Positions 8,901 to 18,447 of a stretch of DNA of 64,000 nucleotides are shown here, piece after piece; positions within the stretch are counted from its first letter, which is position 1, and each line of letters opens with the position of its first letter. This DNA is from GCA-2693325 sp036343635. Its GTDB lineage: Bacteria > Latescibacterota > UBA2968 > UBA8231. Where the stretch lies: assembly GCA_036343635.1 (NCBI GenBank), contig JAYYVF010000085.1, positions 28,432 to 92,431 of the forward strand. The letters are read 5' to 3'. The position numbers and the translations under genes are program-made. The notes beneath the pieces were generated by a model that saw nothing but the letters and a program-made list of their open reading frames with translations, was not told the origin of the DNA and searched no databases.

Positions 8901-10235
8901 TTGAAGACACTTCCAAATTCTATCGAAAATCCTGTAAAAGTAGCACTGAAAAATGTCGGCTGTAAACTTAATGCCTACGAAGTTGAAGCGCTAAGTCGAG
9001 TTTTTCATACTAAAGGCTACCAGATTGTACCGTTCAATTCTGATGCAGATGTTTATGTGGTTAATACGTGCACCGTAACAGGATCTGGTGATTCCGATTC
9101 AAGGAAAGCTGTTAGGAAAGCTAGACGCAATAACCCAGATGCCACCGTCGTCGCTACAGGATGTTACGCCCAACGATGTCCAGATGAACTTGATGAGGCT
9201 GGGGCCGACTTAATTCTTGGCAACGATCGAAAAAATGAATTGGTTGATCGGGTGGAGTTCCTCCGAAACGGATCTTTACCACTCGCGCAATCTACAGATA
9301 GCCAAGTTCGAAAAGAACACTTTTTGAGTATAAACGGTCGCGTTGAAGGTGGTCGAACGAGGGGAATGTTACAGGTTCAGGATGGGTGTGACGAACATTG
9401 TACTTATTGTATCATTCCAAACGTAAGAGGGAAAAGCGTCAGTCGTCCCAAGAATGAAATTATAGAACAAGCAAGAAAAATGGTGGATGCTGGTTATAAG
9501 GAACTAGCATTAACCGGCATCCACACCGGAAGCTATGGATATGAGTTAGACGATAAATCGGCTTTAGTGAGCCTCCTTGAAGACTTGGAGACAATACCAG
9601 ATTTGTTGAGAATTCGTCTTAATTCTATCGAGCCGGCCTATATAAGTGACGAACTAATTGATTACGCTTCCCAATCAAGTATTTTCTGTCGTCATTTCCA
9701 TATCCCTCTTCAAAGCGGCTCAAACATTACTTTAAAAAAAATGGGGAGGCATTATTCACGTCATCATTATGCAAATCGCGTAGAAAAGATAACCAGTTCC
9801 ATTCCAGACTGTGGCATAGGAGCAGATGTGATGGTTGGTTTCCCTGGAGAAAGTGAAAACGATTTTTTAGAAACTTTCAATTTGATCCGTGACCTTCCCA
9901 TGACGTACCTTCATGTTTTCCCTTTTTCAAAAAGGGATGGAACTGCAGCTGTAAAAATCAGAAACCATTGTTCAGGCGAGATTAAGAAAGACCGTAGCAA
10001 ACGTTTAATCGAACTTGGGAAAATAAAACGTAGAAAATTTAACACTCGCCACATTGGCTCTGTCATAAATCCATTAGTTGAAGACAAGGAAACTCAAAAC
10101 AGTAAAATACATGTAGGCGTGACCGATAATTACATAAAGGCAATTATTTCAGGATCTGCAGAAGCCGGCGAAATTGTTTCCATCAAAGTTGAAAAAGTTC
10201 GCGAGGAAGTTGTCTACGGGACCGTGGTAAGATGA
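8901..10235 (+). CDS. mtaB: tRNA (t6A37) methylthiotransferase MtaB
   Basis: The 444-residue radical-SAM enzyme starts at a TTG (8901) with CAGGGA upstream. An N-terminal methylthiotransferase domain supplies three cluster cysteines (C21, C57, C88), the radical-SAM core has C163, C167 and C170 in 'CDEHCTYC', and a TRAM-like C-terminal region follows. 'NVGCKLNAYEVEAL' and the 'GCK' variant separate MtaB from MiaB. It converts t6A to ms2t6A at position 37 of ANN-decoding tRNAs. Its last four bases overlap the start of miaB, so both tRNA-37 methylthiolation enzymes are co-translated. Confidence 0.93.
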   Translation: MKTLPNSIENPVKVALKNVGCKLNAYEVEALSRVFHTKGYQIVPFNSDADVYVVNTCTVTGSGDSDSRKAVRKARRNNPDATVVATGCYAQRCPDELDEAGADLILGNDRKNELVDRVEFLRNGSLPLAQSTDSQVRKEHFLSINGRVEGGRTRGMLQVQDGCDEHCTYCIIPNVRGKSVSRPKNEIIEQARKMVDAGYKELALTGIHTGSYGYELDDKSALVSLLEDLETIPDLLRIRLNSIEPAYISDELIDYASQSSIFCRHFHIPLQSGSNITLKKMGRHYSRHHYANRVEKITSSIPDCGIGADVMVGFPGESENDFLETFNLIRDLPMTYLHVFPFSKRDGTAAVKIRNHCSGEIKKDRSKRLIELGKIKRRKFNTRHIGSVINPLVEDKETQNSKIHVGVTDNYIKAIISGSAEAGEIVSIKVEKVREEVVYGTVVR

Positions 10236-11617
10236 CACTTGAATTATTACCAGTAGTAGAAAACGTAGACCCTCAAGTCTTAGAGTCAAGCCATGGACCT
10301 CAGAACCATAATCGAAGTGTCTATATTGAGACATACGGTTGCCAAATGAACGTAGCCGATAGCGAGCTAGTAGGAAGTATACTGAATGACGCTGGCTTCC
10401 TAATCTCAGACCGCGCCGAGAGCGCTGATATCATACTTCTTAATACCTGCGCAGTACGAGAACATGCTGAAGAGCGTGTCATTGGTCGCGTATCCCAATT
10501 AAACGCCCTAAGGGCTCAAAGGCCCAACCTAACAATCGGAATTCTGGGTTGTATGGCTCAACATCTAAGCGAAACATTAACTGAACGAGCACCGTTTGTA
10601 GATATTGCTATGGGGCCTGATTCCTACAGACGTCTACCGGATCTTTTGGCTCAAAGCAGTGATGATGCGCTACTAGACGTTCGCCTTAACAAATCAGAAA
10701 ATTATATAGGCCTTACTCCTATTCGACGCGAAGGGACAAATGCTTGGGTAACCATTATTCGTGGATGTGACAAATTTTGTACATTTTGCATTGTACCATA
10801 TGTACGGGGGCGAGAGCGCAGCATTGACCCAACAGATATAGTAAGCCAAATAGAATTGGTTGTATCCGAAGGATATAAGGAAGTAACGTTGTTGGGGCAA
10901 ACCGTAAACTCCTACAAACATATGAACGTGGGCTTCGCACAACTTTTACGTGAAATAGCCAAAATAAATGGACTAGAACGTCTCCGTTTCACATCACCTT
11001 ATCCAGTAGATTTTAGTGACGATGTCATAATGGCTATGAGTGAATTAAATTGTGTATGCCCATCAATTCACCTTCCCGTTCAGAGCGGATCCGAAGCACA
11101 ATTGCGCTCGATGCGGCGAGGCTATACTGTAGATGATTTTCGTAGATTAGTAGATAAACTTCGAAACAAAATTCCAGATATAGCCATTAGCACAGACATC
11201 ATAACAGGGTTCTGCGGAGAAACGGAAAAAGACTTCCGTGAGACCTGTAAATTAATGGAAGAAATACAATTTGACTTTGCCTTCATGTTTAAATATTCCG
11301 CGCGCGAAGGAACGTTTGCCTTTAAAAAAATGTCCGATGATGTGACTGAGGAAATAAAAAGTCAAAGATTACAGCATATAATCAGATTACAAGAACAGAT
11401 TTCACTTGAAATCAATAAAAAGTTCGTAGGAAATTCATATCCTATTCTGATTGAAGGAAAATCAAAGCGCAAAGGGAAAGACGGAAAAGAAAGATGTTTT
11501 GGGAAAACCCCTCACAACAAGACTACCGTTATTCCCGAATTTGTTCCTGCAAATACCATAGTTAATATCACAGTGGATCGATGCACATCGCACACGCTCT
11601 ATGGTCGTTTAAATTAA
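10232..11617 (+). CDS. miaB: tRNA-2-methylthio-N6-dimethylallyladenosine synthase MiaB
   Basis: The 461-residue radical-SAM protein has 'ETYGCQMNVADSE' with C37, then C73 and C107 for the auxiliary cluster. C179, C183 and C186 lie in 'GCDKFCTFCIVPYVRG', and a C-terminal TRAM domain ends 'LYGRL'. It methylthiolates i6A37 in UNN-decoding tRNAs. Residues 1-27 are a slightly long non-conserved leader. ATG overlaps the mtaB stop by four bases (ATGA). It is the last gene of the plus-strand group and faces the minus-strand secretome block. Confidence 0.96.
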   Translation: MTLELLPVVENVDPQVLESSHGPQNHNRSVYIETYGCQMNVADSELVGSILNDAGFLISDRAESADIILLNTCAVREHAEERVIGRVSQLNALRAQRPNLTIGILGCMAQHLSETLTERAPFVDIAMGPDSYRRLPDLLAQSSDDALLDVRLNKSENYIGLTPIRREGTNAWVTIIRGCDKFCTFCIVPYVRGRERSIDPTDIVSQIELVVSEGYKEVTLLGQTVNSYKHMNVGFAQLLREIAKINGLERLRFTSPYPVDFSDDVIMAMSELNCVCPSIHLPVQSGSEAQLRSMRRGYTVDDFRRLVDKLRNKIPDIAISTDIITGFCGETEKDFRETCKLMEEIQFDFAFMFKYSAREGTFAFKKMSDDVTEEIKSQRLQHIIRLQEQISLEINKKFVGNSYPILIEGKSKRKGKDGKERCFGKTPHNKTTVIPEFVPANTIVNITVDRCTSHTLYGRLN

Positions 11618-11749
11618 AAGTATATTACTTACTGGATTTCTCCGTTTTAAAATATATTACTCCTGGGAAAAACAGACTCTTACATAAACTCGACGCAAAA
11701 TGATAGAGCTTTAAAAGCTTTTATAGGCTCATGTATACTTAGGTCGAAT

Positions 11750-11770
11750 AAAACCCCAATTTTTGGTTTT
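11750..11770. terminator. Weak hairpin between convergent genes
   Basis: AAAACC (11750-11755) pairs with GGTTTT (11765-11770) around a nine-base loop, in the 202-base gap between miaB and the convergent CRTAC1-like gene. The A/T flanks could make it work in both directions, but the stem is short. A shorter palindrome, AGCTTTAAAAGCT, lies about 40 bases to the left. Confidence 0.3.
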
Positions 11771-11819
11771 GTCCGATTTGGATTCAAAAAAAAACCGAAC
11801 ATGTCAAATGGTAAAAGGT

Positions 11820-14024
11820 CTAATCAGACCACGTCAGAAGCCGCTGGGTTGTCAATTCCCCTCCCTCCTCTATAGTATAACTTTTTTTTGTTGCGACATC
11901 ATCAAACTGCTGGACAATGCCTGAAGGCCATTCAACACGTAAATGGCCTATCCTCTCAACTAATCCTACTCCAATTTCACGACGATATGGGTTCCCCCCA
12001 AAACTTGCACCAAGACTAACCCGAGAATATATCTGACGATCACCCAAGTCAATTATTATCCGTGCACCAACTCCCATGCGATTGCTTTGAACTCCTCGCA
12101 AATTTAATTTTATCCAATTAAATTCATTTCCGGGATTTTCAAACAACACATTTGCTGCGCGATCCCCGGAATAAGCGCCCCCCATAACGGCGTAAACATC
12201 TTGATCTCCATCATTGTCAAAATCAGCAAATGCCACACCGTGCCCTTTTTGAAGATGTCCGAATCCACCAGAAGTTGTTACTTCATAGAAAATGCCGGAC
12301 ACATTCTTAAATATTCGATTTGGTATTAACAAACGAAAATCTGGGTCACCCGTCCCCACATAAAAATCAAGAGACCCATCGTTATCTAAGTCACCAAAAT
12401 TGCACCCCATCGCATATAAAATTCGATCCAGACCAATATCTACTGTTATATTTTGAAATGTTCCATCCCCATTGTTTCGAAACAACCTAGGGGTTTCTGC
12501 GCTATGAGGGATACTTAAAAATTCAGCCGCGATATCACCGATATCAGCACGATAACCAGCCACAAAAATATCCTCAAGACCGTCATTATCATAATCCCAA
12601 AACCACGTCGGGAAACTGTAGTATGGTTCGGTGACACCAGCTTTCTCCGCCATGTCTATAAAATGCGGTATACCTGCAGAATCAATCCCTTGATTCTGAA
12701 ATAAAAGATTGGACCCACGTAATATTGAGACATATATATCCATAAGGCCGTCGTTATTATAATCACCCCAGGTGACCCCTTTTACAAAACCTTGAACTGC
12801 AACACCGGCGGCTAAAGCCTCATTAACAAACTTCCCATTGCCCTGATTTATATAAAGCTCGCAAGCATGTTCAGAATTTTTACCTGACTGATCACCTACA
12901 AACGCAGTGGGCCGAGCTCCAATCGATTCATTACCGATAAAAACATCAAGATGCCCGTCATTGTTGAAGTCTGCCCAACAAGCTGTTTGAGTTGGATGTA
13001 AACTTAGGAGCCCAGCTTGTTCAGTCACATCAACAAATCTACCACCCCCTAAATTTTTCAGTAACGAATTAGGATGTCTACCCTGTTCACCAAACCATCC
13101 CCCCCTTAATACAAAAAGATCTATATTACCATCATTATTATAATCTACATGCCGAAGATTTAAACCACCTACAATACCTAACAGGCCAGCGAGCTCTGAT
13201 TCTTCAATAAAGCCAGCGTTCCCCGCATTTCGAAAGTAATGAATTGGGCCATCCAATGCCCAAGAAGTCGTAACAATATCAAGAAGCCCATCATTATTGA
13301 AATCATCTACAGCAACTCCTCCGGCTAAGCCCATTACATCTACACCAAGAAACGCAGCGCGATCTTTGAAACGTGGAATTATGTGATTGTTTAAAAAAAG
13401 ATGTTGAGGGATCAATGCCTCTTCGGGGACCCCCTCAGGATACTGACCTGAAACCATACAAGCGATATTTAACAACCATCGCAAAGATAAATTATCAGGG
13501 GCATCTTTGAATAATGCTGTGTATAAACTCACAGCATTACGAGCTCCATCTCCAATAAAATGAATACCACCCCCATTTATTGGAAACAAACAGGATTCAC
13601 TATTGTGGTTTTCCACACAATTCTGCTGTTCGCCCAACCTAAGATAAGAAAGCGCTAAATATTCTTTAAGGGTTGGTCGAGTTTTTATCCCATATTTAGG
13701 AGCACGAATAATCGATTCTTCAAAAAGCCGTATAGCTTCATCATTATAACCAGATTGAAGGAGCTCTTTCGCTAAACGAATTCGAAAACTAATCTGAGAT
13801 ACTGGATCTCTTGGCTCCGATTCTGCCTTATAAACAGCAACCCTTCTATCACTTAAGTATGTATTATTTAATGGATCAGTTGTCCTCGCTATTTCTTGAA
13901 GTCTCGCAACCATAACTGCACTTTGCGATGGAGATGGATCATTACAACCACTTACGGAGATAATTTGAAATAGAAATAACGCTATGGCCCACATTTGCCC
14001 ATTATACCTTGTGATTTTTTCCAA
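11820..14024 (-). CDS. CRTAC1-like lipoprotein: TPR-like N-terminus, VCBS/FG-GAP repeats, ASPIC/UnbV domain
   Basis: This 734-residue protein begins with a lipoprotein signal ('ISVSGC', C27). About residues 60-190 are TPR-like helices ('AIRLFEESIIRAPKYG'). From about 230 to 640 many VCBS/FG-GAP repeats carry calcium-binding loops such as 'DFNNDGLLDI' and 'DYDNDGLEDI', which usually fold into a beta-propeller. An ASPIC/UnbV-type C-terminus ('GVGARIIIDLG', 'RVEWPSGIVQQF') follows. The function of bacterial CRTAC1-like proteins is not established; calcium-dependent surface or periplasmic binding is inferred. It is the last gene of the minus-strand block, 11 bases after the TPR membrane protein gene. 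Confidence 0.88.
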   Translation of the reverse strand: MEKITRYNGQMWAIALFLFQIISVSGCNDPSPSQSAVMVARLQEIARTTDPLNNTYLSDRRVAVYKAESEPRDPVSQISFRIRLAKELLQSGYNDEAIRLFEESIIRAPKYGIKTRPTLKEYLALSYLRLGEQQNCVENHNSESCLFPINGGGIHFIGDGARNAVSLYTALFKDAPDNLSLRWLLNIACMVSGQYPEGVPEEALIPQHLFLNNHIIPRFKDRAAFLGVDVMGLAGGVAVDDFNNDGLLDIVTTSWALDGPIHYFRNAGNAGFIEESELAGLLGIVGGLNLRHVDYNNDGNIDLFVLRGGWFGEQGRHPNSLLKNLGGGRFVDVTEQAGLLSLHPTQTACWADFNNDGHLDVFIGNESIGARPTAFVGDQSGKNSEHACELYINQGNGKFVNEALAAGVAVQGFVKGVTWGDYNNDGLMDIYVSILRGSNLLFQNQGIDSAGIPHFIDMAEKAGVTEPYYSFPTWFWDYDNDGLEDIFVAGYRADIGDIAAEFLSIPHSAETPRLFRNNGDGTFQNITVDIGLDRILYAMGCNFGDLDNDGSLDFYVGTGDPDFRLLIPNRIFKNVSGIFYEVTTSGGFGHLQKGHGVAFADFDNDGDQDVYAVMGGAYSGDRAANVLFENPGNEFNWIKLNLRGVQSNRMGVGARIIIDLGDRQIYSRVSLGASFGGNPYRREIGVGLVERIGHLRVEWPSGIVQQFDDVATKKSYTIEEGGELTTQRLLTWSD

Positions 14025-14035
14025 ATTTGTATTAT

Positions 14036-15916
14036 TTATAGCCGATTCAATAATCGACGGGCCATGGAATGTCCTGGATCATATCGCAGGACCTCTTCAA
14101 GTGCTTTGCGAGCATTGGGAATTTCATCAGTACGCTGGTAAGAAAGGGCCAGACTTAAATAGGCCCTAACATGTGAGGGAAGAATATTAATCGCAGTCTT
14201 AAAAGAGTTAATCGCAGCCTTATTTTGACCACTCCGCTGATAAGCAAGACCAAGATTATAGTGGTGAGAAGCGTTTGTATGATCAATTTCTACCGCGTTT
14301 AGATACGCTGCAATAGCTTCGTCATACCGACCTTCGCGTAAGAAAGCAGTGCCTAAGTTATTATAAGCAGGCGCATAATCAAACTCAGCTACCGCCTCAA
14401 GAAACCTATCTTGAGCTATTTCAAACTCCTCTTTTTCTAGAAAGATTAGACCCTGAGCATTTAGCGCTTCTACGAAATTAGGTTTAACTTCGAGTGCCTT
14501 TTTATAGAAGCTATGTGCTAATTCTAAATCACCTTGCCGCGCACGAACAACTCCCATGTTTTTTAAGGCTTCATGGCTGTTTGGGTCTAGCTCTAGTGCC
14601 CGAGAGTACGCTTCACTGGCACGCCCCCAGTCTCCTAAACGGGAATACAAAACTCCTTGGTCATTATGTACACCAGGAAATTCTGAAAAAATCTGAACAA
14701 AACTTTCACGCGCAGCGAGTTCATCTGAATGTTTATAAAATTGAACAAAAGACAGTATGAGAATTGGAACAGCAAAGTAAATTAATAGCCGACCTGTTTC
14801 TTTAAAATAACCACCAAAACCTTCAAAAATACTACTAACTTGCACTCTTTTACCAATACGATCCCATCCGATGTCTGCTTCTATCTCCAAATTTTCCTGA
14901 TTACGCTTATCACGCATCTTCCAAATAAATCCATCGAAGTAGTAATGTAGCAACGTTGAACTAATAACTAACACTTCTATACTTTGTATCCACGTTGCTC
15001 TATCAAATAATTCAAGGCTGTAATTTATAGTTCCATAAAGAAAACTTATCAAGACGTATCCCACTAAAACTGGAACAGAGCGGCTGGTAAAAAATGTACG
15101 CAAAAGGCGTGATGTCTTTACTTGTTTTTTTACTAAATTATTATTGTAAACCCATACAATAGCGAAATACTGAATATCATGAAATGCAGCAAACGCTGCA
15201 TAACCAATCGTCAAGTCACCAATGTATATCCAACCAAAATAGATCAAAAATAACGTTGTAAACATCACAACGATCTTAGGAAAAGAAATCTTTTGTCGTG
15301 TTGTGAATCGATAAGCTATATTGACCAAATAACAAAATAGTACAAAAGCAGTAATTCCCAATAAAACTGTTTTTATCAATTGGACATTTGATACGGAAAG
15401 GAATGGCAGACCTACGTTTTGATTGTGGTCCAATATACGATAAAAATATTCCGGACTATAGACTACGACGGTAACAAAAGCACAAACAGTTAGAAACCAA
15501 TCCCATTTCGCATTCCATTTAGAAAAGATTTTATTTTTTCCATCGTATATTCTCATTATCCCATAATGCTGCATAAATAGATGCCAAATTTCCCAAAGTA
15601 ATACCATAAGGAAAAGCCCGTGAAGGGTATAAAATTGAGATATCGCAACTACAACAATTACAATTAACGGAGCAACAAGAAATTTCTCTTTAAACGTTCC
15701 AAATAAATCAGGGTCGCCATAAGCCCTCATAAATCCTGGAAGATGATGCCCCATTGCAAAAAACGACATTATAAAAAATAGTATCGTCTGGGCGTCAACA
15801 ACTTGGCGCAAGGCCATCAGGGGAACTAAACAGAAAAGAGGAGTTCCAATAAAAAAAAGAACGTCTGCCGAAGGAGAAATGATCCATTTCTGATTTCTTT
15901 GCATAGAAAAATTCAT
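14036..15916 (-). CDS. Polytopic membrane protein with conserved-looking histidines and C-terminal TPR domain
   Basis: The 626-residue protein has about eight to ten membrane segments in residues 15-390, then roughly six TPR repeats (410-620, e.g. 'AYSRALELDPNSHEALKNMG'). The membrane part holds histidines in suggestive places: H57-H58, H112 and H117 ('HLFMQHYG'), H246 ('FHDIQYF') and H324 ('HYYFDG'). Such spacing recalls metal-dependent membrane enzymes (desaturase/hydroxylase or Brp/Blh-like), but I cannot assign a family. The TPR domain after the last helix would be a protein-docking module. It immediately precedes the CRTAC1-like gene, as TPR genes do elsewhere in this block. Confidence 0.82.
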   Translation of the reverse strand: MNFSMQRNQKWIISPSADVLFFIGTPLFCLVPLMALRQVVDAQTILFFIMSFFAMGHHLPGFMRAYGDPDLFGTFKEKFLVAPLIVIVVVAISQFYTLHGLFLMVLLWEIWHLFMQHYGIMRIYDGKNKIFSKWNAKWDWFLTVCAFVTVVVYSPEYFYRILDHNQNVGLPFLSVSNVQLIKTVLLGITAFVLFCYLVNIAYRFTTRQKISFPKIVVMFTTLFLIYFGWIYIGDLTIGYAAFAAFHDIQYFAIVWVYNNNLVKKQVKTSRLLRTFFTSRSVPVLVGYVLISFLYGTINYSLELFDRATWIQSIEVLVISSTLLHYYFDGFIWKMRDKRNQENLEIEADIGWDRIGKRVQVSSIFEGFGGYFKETGRLLIYFAVPILILSFVQFYKHSDELAARESFVQIFSEFPGVHNDQGVLYSRLGDWGRASEAYSRALELDPNSHEALKNMGVVRARQGDLELAHSFYKKALEVKPNFVEALNAQGLIFLEKEEFEIAQDRFLEAVAEFDYAPAYNNLGTAFLREGRYDEAIAAYLNAVEIDHTNASHHYNLGLAYQRSGQNKAAINSFKTAINILPSHVRAYLSLALSYQRTDEIPNARKALEEVLRYDPGHSMARRLLNRL

Positions 15917-15964
15917 TGTTCACCTAATAACCATTAGCAGAAAAATCATTTCCTTACAATGAGT

Positions 15965-18298
15965 TTAATAAACCAATGTAAAAGAACGTAGAATACTGCC
16001 TGTTTTAGTATCGGCTCCCGGATTAATCTTACAAACATACAGTCCAGGACCAGCAATTACACCAGACTCTTCAATCCCATCCCACCGAACAAGCGTTTTC
16101 CCACCTGAAGTTCTTCCCCTCAGTTTTGCAACCTGTCGTCCAGAAATATCAAAAATAGAAATAATTGGGACCGATTCTGTCACCTTAATTAAAACGAATT
16201 CCATATGAAAAACATCATTAATTCCATCTTGATTAGGCGAAAAGACCGAATCGAAATTTATATCTGTCACAAGTTGTTCTTTTTCGAACAATTCAGGCAA
16301 ATAAACAACATTAGACTTACGTTCAATCGCCTCTACAGACTGCCATAATGAAGGGTTTGATCTTTTTCCCAGATCCATGCCTATAACAGTTGCGTTACTT
16401 AAAATTCGCGTCTCAAAAGCTACTTGTATGGAATCACTGAAAACTGTCTTCGGAAGATTTATTACTAATAGTGAATCGCTAAGTAACTCTATAGAGTCAG
16501 GTAAAACCGATTCTGATCCTATAAAAAGTTTAACTTCAGAAGAAATACGGTTTGGCGTTTTTAAACGCAAACGGTCAAATCCGCTATCTCGATCATCGGC
16601 ATCAGGATACAAAGTATAAACAAAAGAATTATCTCTATTTACCTCCGCAACACGAGGATCTATTCTGCCCCGTGCAATCTGCACCAAAGCATCTTTGAAA
16701 TCTATGGATAAAGATTTCAAAGATGGCGCTACATTGTAATCATCCGAAGACAGAATCAATTCCAATTGAATAAATCGACGCGGAGTTTCGGATTTGAACG
16801 ATTCTCCCGAATATTGGTAAAAATTGCTCCACTCTCCCCAGTCATACCCAACGACAGTAGTTGTATCAACAGGTCCACGAAGTACTTTGGGGATAGAAGA
16901 CCATCGCGTCTCAGTAACAGCTTCTCCTTTTCGATCATAGAACGTATAAACGTCTTGAAGGGTATTCCCCGAGCGCGAGCGCATTTGCAACCTAGTATTG
17001 GGAGGTAATTCTGCCTCCCAACGTATTGCTTCAATCGCCTTGGGACGACGATCTCCGACAAAAGCCCCTAAATCGATAAAATCAGAAGTAATGTTTACCT
17101 GAGCCGGAAACCCTGGAGAAAAGAGCATAAGTTCCATAGGATGCGAGAACCAACCCTGATCGAAATGGGAATGCCAAAAAAGATACCTAACTTTACGAGG
17201 TGCAAAACGATAACGATGATGTCGGAGTTGCGCACTTTTACTGTCATTGGGCTCAGGTTCGTATATCAGCGGAGTGTAATCTATGTCACCAGAAAGAGTG
17301 CGACGTCCTTCCGAAAAAAGAAGTTCATAACCACGGCCTGCCTGAAGCCCTTCAAAAAGAAAACTGGACAATCCTTCTCCACGATCCTGCCAATAAATAA
17401 ATAATTCGTCGAGCCAAAAAAGAGCTCCTAAATCAACTTCCCACCACACCCCACTTTCACGCCAACCCCCTTTGCTTTTTACCGTGAAGATATTTCCATA
17501 GGTATCCATGATTCCGTCAAACATATTCTGGGGCTCACGAGCCAATAATCCATTCCCGAATTCCCCACCCCGAGCTAGAACGCCCAAACTAACATTATCT
17601 CCGGCCGCAATCACCTCAATCTCTGCCAACCCTGAACCTTCGGTTTTTTGATCCACGCGAAAACGAACGAAACGAATAGTACGGAAATTACGAAATTCAC
17701 TCCAGTCAACAGATAGTCCTTCATCGACAACCCGTGCGGTGTCTTGTTGACCTGCTAACTGTATATCAATGAAAGTCTCTTTATTGGGTTTGTTGGTTGA
17801 ATAAACCTGAGAAAATTTAAATAAGTCTCCGGCTGACTCAATACGTGCACCGGTAGAAGTAAAGACACTAAACTGAGAAAAAGGGTTAATACCCTTCTCG
17901 TCAACAAAGTGTAAGCGAATTCGTTCAGCCAAAACAGGTCTGCCGAGATCAATTGTAACGACCCAATCGACCAAATCATCGCCTTGGTCGGGCCTCCACG
18001 TAGTCAAAAAATCTCCATCTATAATATTTTGAGCTAACCGAGAGCTAGAGCCAGCTTGCCAGATTCCACCCCGAACTTCACCCCTGGTTTGGGTTGGCTG
18101 GGTGAAAAACGGAGCGTTTGAAACCGCATTAATATTTTTTCTATATTGCTTAAGTTTGAGTTCGCCGCTCTCGCTAAACCAAACAACGTCCTCGGGAACA
18201 GACCAGCCACTCCATTCTGTTGGACTATCAAAGGTCAGCGTTTCAGCTGATCCTACCGAACGTAACAAAAACAAACCTAAAATCAGTTGGATCTGCAT
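15965..18298 (-). CDS. Secreted discoidin-like protein with FlgD-like C-terminal domain (paralogue 1)
   Basis: I place the start at the ATG at 18298 (777 residues) because it begins directly with a signal peptide ('MQIQLILGLFLL...GSA') and has GGAG ten bases upstream. The longer in-frame TTG at 18382 would bury that signal. Two regions resemble F5/8-type C (discoidin) beta-sandwiches: 'NIIDGDFLTTWRPDQ...WVVTIDLGRPV' and 'MFDGIMDTYG...WWEVDLG'. The C-terminus has 'FSPNQDGINDVF' followed by an FlgD-like Ig fold ('DISGRQVAKL', 'VRWDG') and ends 'FTLVY'. Discoidin domains usually bind glycans; the C-terminal domain resembles sorting or attachment domains. Clear tandem paralogue of the next gene. 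Confidence 0.82.
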   Translation of the reverse strand: MQIQLILGLFLLRSVGSAETLTFDSPTEWSGWSVPEDVVWFSESGELKLKQYRKNINAVSNAPFFTQPTQTRGEVRGGIWQAGSSSRLAQNIIDGDFLTTWRPDQGDDLVDWVVTIDLGRPVLAERIRLHFVDEKGINPFSQFSVFTSTGARIESAGDLFKFSQVYSTNKPNKETFIDIQLAGQQDTARVVDEGLSVDWSEFRNFRTIRFVRFRVDQKTEGSGLAEIEVIAAGDNVSLGVLARGGEFGNGLLAREPQNMFDGIMDTYGNIFTVKSKGGWRESGVWWEVDLGALFWLDELFIYWQDRGEGLSSFLFEGLQAGRGYELLFSEGRRTLSGDIDYTPLIYEPEPNDSKSAQLRHHRYRFAPRKVRYLFWHSHFDQGWFSHPMELMLFSPGFPAQVNITSDFIDLGAFVGDRRPKAIEAIRWEAELPPNTRLQMRSRSGNTLQDVYTFYDRKGEAVTETRWSSIPKVLRGPVDTTTVVGYDWGEWSNFYQYSGESFKSETPRRFIQLELILSSDDYNVAPSLKSLSIDFKDALVQIARGRIDPRVAEVNRDNSFVYTLYPDADDRDSGFDRLRLKTPNRISSEVKLFIGSESVLPDSIELLSDSLLVINLPKTVFSDSIQVAFETRILSNATVIGMDLGKRSNPSLWQSVEAIERKSNVVYLPELFEKEQLVTDINFDSVFSPNQDGINDVFHMEFVLIKVTESVPIISIFDISGRQVAKLRGRTSGGKTLVRWDGIEESGVIAGPGLYVCKINPGADTKTGSILRSFTLVY

Positions 18299-18447
18299 TG
18301 AGAAAAAACTCCAAAATTCTATATCTTCGTTAAATAAGGGAAATTGCCAATAATTTGATCTGGGCTTTCTAAGGCGAATCAAATAGCGCTATAAAAAATT
18401 AACAATATCTAGATTAGATAGCGTAAACCGGAAACTTTGAGGGCTAA

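Noticed and set aside
18299..18382. Longer N-terminus for the discoidin-like gene starting at TTG 18382
   Set aside because: It would put 28 polar residues before the signal peptide; the ATG at 18298 has GGAG upstream and matches the paralogue's start.
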